64,000 bases of DNA from Buchananella hordeovulneris (GTDB lineage Bacteria; Actinomycetota; Actinomycetes; Actinomycetales; Actinomycetaceae), in the NCBI RefSeq assembly GCF_001907235.1, contig NZ_MQVS01000008.1, positions 62,001 to 126,000 on the forward strand, written 5' to 3'. How positions within the stretch are numbered: position 1 is the stretch's first letter; every line of letters begins with the position of its first letter. Below the pieces are notes generated by a model that saw only the letters and a list, made by a program, of their open reading frames with translations, had not been told where the DNA came from and searched no databases. The translations under genes and the position numbers were made by a program. Shown here piece after piece: positions 56,518 to 64,000 of the stretch.

Positions 56518-56972
56518 CCTCGCTCGCCGCCCGGCTGCGGCAGGTTGAGCTGCCGCACGTGGCCGCCCCGGTGGCGGCCTACGTCCCGGCCGTGGTGTGT
56601 GGCGACCTGGTTTACACCTCCGGCCAGTTGCCGTTCGTTGACGGGGCGCTGCCCGCCACCGGACACGTGGGCGAGGGGGAGGGCCTGGTTAGCCCCACAG
56701 ATGCGGCCGCTTACGCTCGGCAGTGCGCCCGCAACGCCCTGGCGGCCGCCGCGGCCGCGGTGGGGGGTGCGGACAAGCTGGGGCGGGTCGTGAAAGTCAC
56801 CGGTTTTGTCGCCTCTCACCCGCAGTTTGGTGGCCAGGCCGCCGTCCTCAACGGGGCCTCGCAGTACCTGACGGAGCTTTTCGACTCCCCGCACGCCCGC
56901 AGCGCGGTCGGCGTGGCGAGTCTGCCGCTGAACAGCCCGGTCGAGGTGGAAGTCATCTTCGCCCTCGCCTGA
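56514..56972 (+). CDS. RidA/YjgF-family deaminase
   Basis: 152 residues. The family hydrolyses reactive enamine/imine intermediates of amino acid metabolism. Visible: 'VVCGDLVYTSGQLPFVDG', 'CARNALAAAAAAVGG', 'VVKVTGFVASHPQFGG', 'ARSAVGVASLPLNSPVEVEVIF'. The usual Arg is in 'ARSAVGV'. GTG start chosen for the 4-nt overlap with the upstream gene; the longer frame reads through that gene out of register. Confidence 0.88.
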   Translation: MTSLAARLRQVELPHVAAPVAAYVPAVVCGDLVYTSGQLPFVDGALPATGHVGEGEGLVSPTDAAAYARQCARNALAAAAAAVGGADKLGRVVKVTGFVASHPQFGGQAAVLNGASQYLTELFDSPHARSAVGVASLPLNSPVEVEVIFALA

Positions 56973-56992
56973 AGGGCTGGCCGAGTGCACGA

Positions 56993-57038
56993 CGCAGCCG
57001 GGGTGGGGCTGGTCTTTACCGCCCCCACCCCGGCTGCG
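56993..57038. terminator. Bidirectional terminator between ridA and crp
   Basis: A perfect 16-bp GC stem (CGCAGCCGGGGTGGGG and its complement) with a 14-nt loop sits between the two convergent genes. Confidence 0.8.
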
Positions 57039-57049
57039 AGTGCGTTAAG

Positions 57050-57727
57050 TCAGCGGGCGCGCCGCGTCAACCGCTCGATGTCGAGCAGGGTCACCGCCCG
57101 GCCCTCCAGGCGGATCCAGCCGCGCGAGACGAACTCGGCGAGCGACTTGTTGACGGTTTCGCGGGAGGCGCCCACCAGCTGGGCAAGCTCCTCCTGCGTG
57201 AGGTCGTGCGGCACGTGGGTGCCGTCTTCCGTGCGCGAACCGAACTGGTCGGCAAGGTCAAGCAGCGCCTTAGCAACCCGGCCGGGCACGTCCGAGAACA
57301 CGAGGTCTGCCAGCTGCACATTGGTCTTGCGCAGCCGCTGCGCGAGCGCGCGCAACATCAACTTGGCCAACCGGGGGCGCTCGTCGATAAACGCCATGAG
57401 CGCCGAGTGCTCCAGCACCAGCATGTGCGTGGGGGCGACGGCCGTGGCGGTGGTCGACCGCGGGCCCGGGTCGAACAGCGTCAACTCACCGAGAATTTCG
57501 CCGGGGCCCAGCACCGCAATGAGCTTTTCGCGCCCGTCCACAGAAGTGTGTCCCAGCTTGATCTTGCCGTCGGACAGAATGTAGAGCCGGTCACCAGGGT
57601 CGCCCTCGTGGAAGAGGGTTTCGCCGCGGCGAAGCGACGTCTCATGCATCATGTTGCGAAGAGCCGCGCGGTCCTCTTCGGGGAGGTCTGCGAACAGTGG
57701 AACGTTCGCAATCACTGAGGTGTCCAT
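57050..57727 (-). CDS. CRP/FNR-family regulator (GlxR-like)
   Basis: 225 residues from the ATG at 57727. Cyclic-nucleotide-binding domain ('GDRLYILSDGKIKLG', 'GPGEILGELTLFDPGPRSTTATAV', with the Arg-Ser/Thr pair expected for cAMP) and a C-terminal winged helix ('LTQEELAQLVGASRETVNKSLAEF'). The match to actinobacterial GlxR/Crp is close, and its position next to nth is also typical. A global cAMP-responsive regulator. Confidence 0.93.
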   Translation of the reverse strand: MDTSVIANVPLFADLPEEDRAALRNMMHETSLRRGETLFHEGDPGDRLYILSDGKIKLGHTSVDGREKLIAVLGPGEILGELTLFDPGPRSTTATAVAPTHMLVLEHSALMAFIDERPRLAKLMLRALAQRLRKTNVQLADLVFSDVPGRVAKALLDLADQFGSRTEDGTHVPHDLTQEELAQLVGASRETVNKSLAEFVSRGWIRLEGRAVTLLDIERLTRRAR

Positions 57728-57901
57728 CGGTCCCCAATCTGATAGTGAGTTTGCCTGCTTAGTCACATCTTGCCACTGTTTTGCTGCAAACGTCACAACC
57801 AGCTCGCGGCGGCGCCTATTTTTGCCCCACCGGCAGGCCGATCACTGCCCGCCTAGACTGCTAGAGGCACGGTGCGCGGTGGTAGCGGATGGGAGGAAGA
57901 G

Positions 57902-58579
57902 ATGCGAGCAGGAACCAAGGCGCAGGTCCGTGAAGTTATGCGCATCCTGGCCGAGACCTACCCCGACGCGGCCTGCGAGCTGGACCACCGCAATCCGTTC
58001 GAGTTGCTAGTGGCGACCGTACTTTCTGCCCAGTGCACCGATGTGCGCGTCAATGCGATAACCCCGGCGCTATTCGCCGAATACGGTGACGCTAAAGCGC
58101 TAGCGAAAGCACCGCCGGACCAAATCAGCGAAATGGTTCGCCCCTTGGGTTTTGCCTCCCGCCGGGCGGCACACCTGACCGGTTTGTCTCAGCAACTGGT
58201 GGCGCAGCACGACGGCCAAGTTCCCGCCGACCGGGCTGCGCTGGAAGCCTTGCCGGGCGTCGGCCGCAAGACTGCCAGCGTCGTGCTCGGCAACGCCTGG
58301 CAGCTGCCCGCCCTGCCGGTGGATACCCACGTCGGGCGGGTGGCGCGACGGCTGGGGCTGACCCGCGCCACCGACCCGCTGGCTGTCGAGGCGGATTTGA
58401 CTCGGTTGCTGCCGCCGGAGGAGTGGACGATCGCCTCCCACCGACTAATCTTTTTGGGGCGGCGGGTGTGTCACGCCCGCGCGCCTCGCTGCGGCGCCTG
58501 CTCCTTGCGGCAGCTGTGTCCCCGCCGCGGCGTCGAGACCGCAAGCACTCCCACCCGGAAGGCTGACAACCGCCCGTGA
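57902..58579 (+). CDS. nth: Endonuclease III, DNA repair glycosylase/lyase
   Basis: 225 residues from the ATG at 57902 (GGAGGAAGAG upstream). Helix-hairpin-helix 'LPGVGRKTASVVLGN' with the catalytic Lys, 'VDTHVGRVARRLGL' with the catalytic Asp, and the C-terminal 4Fe-4S cluster C-x6-C-x2-C-x5-C. It removes oxidised pyrimidines. Confidence 0.96.
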   Translation: MRAGTKAQVREVMRILAETYPDAACELDHRNPFELLVATVLSAQCTDVRVNAITPALFAEYGDAKALAKAPPDQISEMVRPLGFASRRAAHLTGLSQQLVAQHDGQVPADRAALEALPGVGRKTASVVLGNAWQLPALPVDTHVGRVARRLGLTRATDPLAVEADLTRLLPPEEWTIASHRLIFLGRRVCHARAPRCGACSLRQLCPRRGVETASTPTRKADNRP

Positions 58580-60039
58580 TACCGCCCGCCTTGCGTACCT
58601 GGTGCCGAAACCACCAGCTCACCGTCGTCTCGCTAACCGCCTGGCTGACCACCCGCCTGTACCTGCTGTCAGCGGCCGCCGGGGTGGATAACGACCCCAC
58701 CTACTACTTCACCTCCCTGCGGGACGCCGCCGACGGCTGGCAGACGCTGCGGGAGTACCCGGTGGCGGCCGTGGGGCTCATGCGGGGGCTTAACTTCCTT
58801 GCCGGGGCAGACCTGGCCACCTTTCGGATCCTGTTCCTGCTAGTTAACCTCGCCTGCGATCTAGCGTTCGTGTGGCTGCTGCTGCGCCAGCCCAACCCGT
58901 GGCGCCACCTGGCCGTCTGGGTCTGGATCGTGGGGGTTGCCTGCCTGGGCGGGTTCATCATGTACCGCTTCGACTTGATTCCCGCCACCTTGACGGCGGG
59001 CGCGGTGCTATTGCTGGTCGGGCGGGACGCTGCCGGGGCCCGCCGCAGCGCGGCAGCGGGGGCGTTGCTGGCTTTGGCGATCAGTTTGAAGCTGTGGCCC
59101 GCCGCGCTGGTGCCGGTCTTGTGGGCCGCGGCGCGCCGTCGGCTGCCCTTCCTGGCCGGTCTCACGGCAAGCCTGGCGATTTTGACCGCCTGGGCGGTGG
59201 CCGTGGCTGGTGGGGAGCGGTTCTTGTCGGCGCTCACCAATCAGGGCGAGCGGGGGCTACAGATCGAATCCGTGTGGGCAACCCCGGTGCAGCTGCTGCG
59301 CTACTTCGATCCGGGCGCCGCGTGGGCGGAGTGGGAGTTCGGGGCCATTCACCTGCACGGAACCCTGGTGGGGCCCATGCTGGCGCTATCCACGGCCGCC
59401 ACCGCGCTGGGAGGCGCCTACATCCTGGCCCTGGCGTGGCAGCTGGCCCGCCGCCGTCCCCCGGCGACCGCGGCCTTGGCGAGCCTGGTCACCGTGCTGA
59501 TCGTGGTGGCCTCGTCGGCGGTGTTTTCGGCCCAGTTCGTCATCTGGGCGCTGCCGCTGGCCAGCCTTGCCCTGGTGGTAGCCGGGCCCGACGACTGCCC
59601 GGCAGGCGGGGTGCGCCAGTGTTTGGCGGCCCGCCGCAACTACCTGTTGGGGGCAGGCGGGTTGGTGGTGCTCGCCTGGTTCACGGGGTGGCTCTATCCC
59701 GTGGTGTACGACGACTTCCTTGCCTTCGGTCCGACCCCCATCCAGGCCCGGGGCCTGCTGGTGCTGCTGGTCCGCAACGTGCTGTTTGCCGGCTTGACGG
59801 GCTACCTGGCGATGCTGACCTGGCGGCAGCTCGCGGCAGAGCCGCAACCAAGCGCCAACATCGGGGACACAGGACCGGGCCCGGGGGCCGCCGGAGTCGA
59901 GCCGACTGCTGTCGCGCCCGCCGCCGCAGGGGCGGAGGCGGTCGCCGTCCCAGAGGCGGACGACGGCGCGGCAGGTGGGGCGGGGGACGGCGTCAGTCGT
60001 GGTGCACCTGCCGCAGGAAGGCCAACAACGCTGCGGTGA
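58576..60039 (+). CDS. Polytopic membrane protein, GT87 (DUF2029)-like mannosyltransferase
   Basis: 487 residues with about ten helices and a Pro/Ala/Glu-rich tail. Features of polyprenol-dependent GT-C enzymes: an early Asp ('NDPTYYF'), 'YRFDLIPATLTAGAVLLL', 'LAISLKLWPAALVPVLW'. Such enzymes add mannose to lipids or glycans outside the membrane. GTG overlaps nth by 4 nt. Its 3' end overlaps the converging hydrolase gene by 47 nt. Confidence 0.75.
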   Translation: MIPPALRTWCRNHQLTVVSLTAWLTTRLYLLSAAAGVDNDPTYYFTSLRDAADGWQTLREYPVAAVGLMRGLNFLAGADLATFRILFLLVNLACDLAFVWLLLRQPNPWRHLAVWVWIVGVACLGGFIMYRFDLIPATLTAGAVLLLVGRDAAGARRSAAAGALLALAISLKLWPAALVPVLWAAARRRLPFLAGLTASLAILTAWAVAVAGGERFLSALTNQGERGLQIESVWATPVQLLRYFDPGAAWAEWEFGAIHLHGTLVGPMLALSTAATALGGAYILALAWQLARRRPPATAALASLVTVLIVVASSAVFSAQFVIWALPLASLALVVAGPDDCPAGGVRQCLAARRNYLLGAGGLVVLAWFTGWLYPVVYDDFLAFGPTPIQARGLLVLLVRNVLFAGLTGYLAMLTWRQLAAEPQPSANIGDTGPGPGAAGVEPTAVAPAAAGAEAVAVPEADDGAAGGAGDGVSRGAPAAGRPTTLR

Positions 60040-60856
60040 CCGCCGCCGGGGCCTCCTCCGGGAGGAAGTGGCCGGCCTCCGGTACCGCGACCACCTGCAC
60101 GCCGCCGGGCGCGAACTGCGGATCGAGCGCGTACTGCCGGTGGCCCGCTAGCGGGTCGGCCTCGGCCCGCAGTGACAGCACCGGCACCTGGATTGGGGTG
60201 GCGAGCTCCGCGCGCGTAGAGCGCCGCAGCGTCGAGACCCGCAGGTGCTCCAATGCCGCCTCGGCAGCCCGCGGCTGGGCCATGGCCGCGCAATACGTGT
60301 CGGCCGCCTCCAGCACTGCTGCGCGGCTGGCGGGGGCGCTCCACTGGGTGAGGACGTGCCGCACCAGGCGCCCGTCGCGCAACCGCCGCTGCGGTAGCAG
60401 CGGCATCTTGAACCGGAGGTAACGGCCGAGCCCGCGCACGGTCACCCCACGCCACGCGCGCGCCCCCAGCGGGTGGGGGGCGCACACCGTGACGATGGCC
60501 TTGACCCGGCGGGAAGCCAACGGCGTGAGCCAAGCGATGGCACCGCCCACGGCATGTCCGACCACCACCACGTCCTGCAGCGCGAGCGCGCGCATCACCC
60601 CGGCCACGTCCCGCGTGAGATTAACCAGCTCGTAGTTTTGTGGCTGCTTATCGGAGTCCCCGAAGCCGCGCAGATCTAGGGCGTACACCCGGTATCCGGC
60701 CGCGGCTAGCGCCGGGAGCTGGTGGCGCCACGCCCACCAGGTCTCCGGAAAACCGTGCAGCAACAGCACCGGCCTGCCGTCGGCTGGGCCAGCTTCCACC
60801 ACGTGGAACTGCATCCCGGCAGCGGTGATCTGCCGGTGATTCCAGGTCTCCGTCAC
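59993..60856 (-). CDS. Alpha/beta hydrolase, epoxide-hydrolase type, nucleophile replaced by Ala
   Basis: 287 residues with the expected fold: 'PVLLLHGFPETWWAWRHQLPAL' (HGFP oxyanion region), 'LDLRGFGDSDKP'-like 'YALDLRGFGDSD', late 'GHFLPEEAP' with the catalytic His. At the nucleophile elbow, G-x-Nuc-x-G reads 'GHAVGG' (100-105), so Asp/Ser is Ala102 (codon GCC). As read it should lack standard hydrolase activity. The ATG is coupled to the upstream giant gene (GTGA-type overlap at its end). Confidence 0.85.
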   Translation of the reverse strand: MTETWNHRQITAAGMQFHVVEAGPADGRPVLLLHGFPETWWAWRHQLPALAAAGYRVYALDLRGFGDSDKQPQNYELVNLTRDVAGVMRALALQDVVVVGHAVGGAIAWLTPLASRRVKAIVTVCAPHPLGARAWRGVTVRGLGRYLRFKMPLLPQRRLRDGRLVRHVLTQWSAPASRAAVLEAADTYCAAMAQPRAAEAALEHLRVSTLRRSTRAELATPIQVPVLSLRAEADPLAGHRQYALDPQFAPGGVQVVAVPEAGHFLPEEAPAAVTAALLAFLRQVHHD

Positions 60857-63800
60857 GACGACTGGCGGCGCTGCAAGGCGTCCAGGCTCGCCTGCTCTCT
60901 TTGCCCTTGGCGGCGGGCACCATGCGAGATCAGGCCGCCGAACAGCATTATTGCCCCGAAGAACAGCAGCTGTCCGGAGATAGTGGCCACCAGCAGCAGG
61001 AACGCGACGGAGGGCCAGAAAGAGGCCTGGGTGAGCATGTCGTTAATGAGCGGCTCCAGGGGCGAGAGGAATATTTCGGGTAGTAGCAACGCCAGCAACC
61101 CAACTGCGCTCCACACGGCGCCCACCACCAGCAGGCCTGCTGCCGACCAGCGGCCCGCCAGGAACACCACGGCCAGGAGCAGCAGCCCCACCACCAGCTC
61201 TAGCAGCGGCAAAAGACCGGGCCGGGTGACCGTGAATTCTTGCTCATACACCTGGGTCACCGTGGTGCCCATGAGCCGGTTCGCCGCGTCCCAGGTGAGG
61301 CCCCAACCCAACGGGGCCAGCACGAGCGCCACCAACAGGCTCCACCAGTGGGCAGAGCTACGGGACAGGGGCGCGGGCTGCACCGACGCACCGTCCAGCA
61401 CCGCCTCCGGGCGGGTTGCCGTCGGCGCGGGGCGGGGGCGGCGCGGCTTAATGTCGTCGGGGCCGAGCGGCTGCCACGCGGGGGCCTCCTCCGGATCGGC
61501 GGTGGGCAGCTGCGCAGTTTCGGCAGCCGTTTCGGGCACCGACGCGGGGCCGGTGGCCGTGCTCGTGAGGCCGAAACCGCGGGGAGCGGTGGGCGGGGCG
61601 ACGGCGTCGGCCGCCTCCGCGGCCTTCTCGCCAGGTTGCCACCCGGTGGCCGGCTCGGCTGCGGCCTGATAGTCCGCGTCCGCCAGCAGGCCCTTGTCCG
61701 CCACCAGGGTGTCTTCGGTGGCGCTCAGGCTGGCCAACGGCGCCGTGCGCTCTTCCTCGGTGTCGACGAACCTGGTGGGCTCGCGCTCCGCGGGGGCGGG
61801 GGAACCTGACAGGGAGGCAGCCACGTTGGCGGCAATCTCGTGCACGGTCGGACTGCTGCTGGGCGTCTCGCTGAGCACCGGGGGGTGCGGGGACGTCAGG
61901 CGGGGCCGCTTGCCGGTGAGGGCCGCGGGGCCTTCCCCGCTGTGGCGCTCACTCGTGCCCCGGTGGGGGGCCCCGTTCTCCGCGGCCAGCAGCTCCCGAC
62001 GGCTGCGCCGCCGCACCGGGGCCGGGGCCGTGGCGCTCGCCGCCGGGCGGTCGCTCTCCTTGTCCGGTCCGGGGGTCGCTGCCGCAGGTGCGGGGGGGCT
62101 CTCGGGTCCCACCAGCTCGTAGGCGTCGTCGTACACCAGGTTCGGCGTGCTGTCGGTAGCGGGCTTGCTGGGCTCGCGGGTGCGGGCGGCGGACAGCAGC
62201 GAGTAACGGCGGATGGCTGTGCTGTCGACCTCGCCCGGGTCCGGCGGCGTGGCGCTAGGGGCCGACGCCTCCGGCGCCGGTTCATCGGTGGGCGGCACCG
62301 CGGCGGCGGGCGGCTGCTCCGCGGGCGGGGTCTGCTCGCTTCCCGCAGGCTCGGCGGCGGGAGTGTCCGTGGTCGACTGCGCGGCGGCCTCGGCTGGGTC
62401 GACTGGCCGCCGGTACTCGGCGTCCAAGGCCCGCATCCAGGCGTCCGACGGTGCCGCGTCGGCCGCGGTCGGCGCGGCGGCGTTTAAGGGGTAGCCGTCG
62501 CCGACCGCCTGGGCGGCGGTGGGCTGCTCCTCGGCAGCGGGTACGGATCGGCGGGGGGTGGCCAGCGGTTCAGTGGCCGGGGTCGCGGGGGCGGGCACAG
62601 CGGGTCCCTTTGCCGCCGGGTGCGGCGCGGGCGCGGCGTCCACCTCCGCCGGGGTGACGGCCGCGTCCACCTCCGCCGGGGTGACGGCCGCGTCCACCTC
62701 CACCGAGGTCGGGGTCTCCGCAGCGTCCGACACCGCCGCTGCGGCCCGCCGCGCAGACTGCGGCGCCGACTCTGCGGGGGTCGACTCCGCGGGCACCGCC
62801 GACCGGCCCAGGGCCGCCTCAGTTGCCGCCAGCGACCAATCCGGGGGCGAGTCCTGCGCAGGCAGGTCCTTTGCCGGCTCCCGCCCGAAGGGCGCTGCCG
62901 CCTCGGTGGTCTCCCGCGCGGGGGCCGCGGACGCGTCGGCAACCGGCGTGACCTCCGGCTCCGTCTCGGTATGCACCTGGAACGTTTCCGGTTCCGCCTC
63001 GGACGGGGTCGGCGCGGGCTCCGGGGTCTGGGAGGGGAAAGGCGGAGTGGGCTCCGCCGCCTTGGCCGCAAGCTCCGGCGGGGTGACCGGGGTGCTTGGG
63101 GCGGCCGGGCTGGGCGGTGCGGTAGCGGCCGCTGCCTGCGTGGCCGCCGCGTCGGAGGGCACGTCTTCCTCACTCGGCGGCACGACGGCGGGCCGCTCCA
63201 CGGCGGGGGAGGAATCGGTCGCAGAAGCCTCCGCCGGGGTGCCGAGGTCCGCGGGCAGGAGCGCAGTTGCGCCAGCTGGAGTGTCCGGAGCGGCACCGCT
63301 GCCGGTCCCATCCGCCGCCGCGAACTCCGGCACAGCGGCGGCGGAGGGCTCCGGGGCGAGCGGCGCGGGAGCAACGGCCTCATCGGAAACCTTGGCGGGG
63401 TGCGGTTCGCCAGCCGGGGCGGCGCTGGCCTCGGCAAGCTGCGCGTCGCCGTCCGGGGTGGCTGACTCCGCCTCGCCAGGGACGGGGTAGGTGGGGGCCG
63501 ATGGTCCATCCCCCGGGGAGGCAGTCTCCGCCTCGCCGGGGGCAGGGGTCGGCTCGACGTTCGGTTCTGCCTCCTGCGGCGTCGGACTGCCCGCACCCAC
63601 CGGGACGGGTGCCACTGGCTCCTGCCCGGTGTCCTCCTGCTTGGTCTCGGGCGTCGCTGATGCCGCAGCGGTCTCACCCGCCGGGGCCGAGGCGGGCGGC
63701 GCGGCCGCCGTGGCGGTCGAGGGCGACTCATCGTCGGCCAGCGGGGCAGGGGCCAGCGCATCATCACTGCTGGCCGGGCCAGCCTCCGCGTCCTGTTCGC

Positions 63801-64000
63801 CAGGGCCGTCAACGCCCGTCGTCTCCGCGACCGGGGCAGACGCCTGCTCCGGCGCGGCAGTGGCCGCCATCTCAGCGGCTGGTTCCTGCTGCGCAGCGGA
63901 TGCGTCCTTTCCAAGCGGGGCAATCTCGCTGCTGGCGCGTGTGGTGGTAGGCGGCTCGTCGTCGGCCGTCTCCCCCAACTCCGGTGCGGCGGTGGGGGCC
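60853..64000 (-). CDS. Very large Ala/Pro/Glu-rich protein with four C-terminal membrane helices (5' end beyond window)
   Basis: The frame is open to the window edge, so the start lies further right; a TTG at 63978 is the first internal start codon. At least 1041 residues: about 870 are low-complexity Ala/Pro/Glu/Thr with no domain recognised, including tandem 'TPAEVDAAV' copies (near 62640-62700). The last 170 hold four membrane helices ('HWWSLLVALVLAPLGWGL', 'LLPLLELVVGLLLLAVVFLAG', 'AAGLLVVGAVWSAVGLLALLLPEIF', 'FWPSVAFLLLVATISGQLLFFGAIMLF') and a basic tail. Similar disordered-plus-TM proteins are common in Actinomycetaceae; function unknown. Confidence 0.75.
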   Translation of the reverse strand, partial: APTAAPELGETADDEPPTTTRASSEIAPLGKDASAAQQEPAAEMAATAAPEQASAPVAETTGVDGPGEQDAEAGPASSDDALAPAPLADDESPSTATAAAPPASAPAGETAAASATPETKQEDTGQEPVAPVPVGAGSPTPQEAEPNVEPTPAPGEAETASPGDGPSAPTYPVPGEAESATPDGDAQLAEASAAPAGEPHPAKVSDEAVAPAPLAPEPSAAAVPEFAAADGTGSGAAPDTPAGATALLPADLGTPAEASATDSSPAVERPAVVPPSEEDVPSDAAATQAAAATAPPSPAAPSTPVTPPELAAKAAEPTPPFPSQTPEPAPTPSEAEPETFQVHTETEPEVTPVADASAAPARETTEAAAPFGREPAKDLPAQDSPPDWSLAATEAALGRSAVPAESTPAESAPQSARRAAAAVSDAAETPTSVEVDAAVTPAEVDAAVTPAEVDAAPAPHPAAKGPAVPAPATPATEPLATPRRSVPAAEEQPTAAQAVGDGYPLNAAAPTAADAAPSDAWMRALDAEYRRPVDPAEAAAQSTTDTPAAEPAGSEQTPPAEQPPAAAVPPTDEPAPEASAPSATPPDPGEVDSTAIRRYSLLSAARTREPSKPATDSTPNLVYDDAYELVGPESPPAPAAATPGPDKESDRPAASATAPAPVRRRSRRELLAAENGAPHRGTSERHSGEGPAALTGKRPRLTSPHPPVLSETPSSSPTVHEIAANVAASLSGSPAPAEREPTRFVDTEEERTAPLASLSATEDTLVADKGLLADADYQAAAEPATGWQPGEKAAEAADAVAPPTAPRGFGLTSTATGPASVPETAAETAQLPTADPEEAPAWQPLGPDDIKPRRPRPAPTATRPEAVLDGASVQPAPLSRSSAHWWSLLVALVLAPLGWGLTWDAANRLMGTTVTQVYEQEFTVTRPGLLPLLELVVGLLLLAVVFLAGRWSAAGLLVVGAVWSAVGLLALLLPEIFLSPLEPLINDMLTQASFWPSVAFLLLVATISGQLLFFGAIMLFGGLISHGARRQGQREQASLDALQRRQSS

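Noticed and set aside
62640-62705. Tandem 27-nt copies resembling a small repeat array
   Set aside because: In-frame coding repeats (TPAEVDAAV) without spacers; not a CRISPR.

Overview
This is a high-GC actinobacterial chromosome segment, most likely from the Actinomycetaceae (Actinomyces, Schaalia and relatives). Three things point there. The cell-wall/Ser-Thr-kinase cluster lies in the order DUF881 - class E sortase - pabA/trpG - pknB - pknA - pbpA - rodA - pstP - fhaB - fhaA - tRNA-Leu, the arrangement found near oriC in Actinobacteria. The window also carries a WhiB protein, and a surface glycosidase anchored by CWB2 repeats. Most genes are packed into operons with 4-nt ATGA/GTGA stop-start overlaps.

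Layout. 1-14.3 kb: the kinase/cell-wall cluster, interrupted between pabA and pknB by a patch holding a broken lipoprotein gene, an intact lipoprotein gene and an alpha/beta hydrolase. 14.8-22.4 kb: tRNA-Leu, the first copies of a dispersed 78-nt hairpin element, three genes of unknown function, and a 1447-residue secreted GH110-like alpha-galactosidase with cell-wall-binding repeats. 22.8-42.6 kb: a complete type III (III-D-like) CRISPR-Cas locus with a reverse transcriptase-Cas1 fusion. 42.7-49.1 kb: an ebg-type beta-galactosidase operon (ebgA, ebgC, APC-family transporter) with a divergent LacI regulator and a perfect 20-bp operator. 49.1-52.5 kb: lipoprotein, a nonsense-disrupted small helical gene, secreted hydrolase, a small unknown gene, tRNA-Pro. 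52.7-64 kb: phosphoesterase, class A PBP, WhiB, DUF4177-like protein, RidA, CRP/GlxR regulator, endonuclease III, a GT87-like membrane protein, a hydrolase lacking its nucleophile, and a huge Ala/Pro/Glu-rich membrane protein running off the window.

The CRISPR locus is the most interesting part. The minus-strand effector operon (33.3 to 22.8 kb) encodes Cas10 (GGDD intact, no HD nuclease domain seen), a Csx10-like protein, a tandem Cas7-Cas7 protein, a Csx19-like protein and two TIGR03986-like RAMP paralogs. Divergent from cas10 is a coupled pair on the plus strand: a 770-residue protein with a CARF-like N-terminal half and a C-terminal HEPN-type RN-x5-H motif, then a protein with a long helical region and two C-terminal membrane helices (CorA-like layout). 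These look like second-messenger-activated ancillary effectors, one ribonuclease and one membrane protein. The adaptation/processing module (RT-Cas1, Cas2, Cas6) lies further right on the minus strand and diverges from the leader of a 17-repeat array of 37-nt repeats.

Many spacers contain unusually strong inverted repeats, several ending exactly at the spacer border. That would fit capture of structured RNA or terminator ends by RT-Cas1, and should be tested. All functional assignments were made by reading motifs and gene order; no database search was possible.
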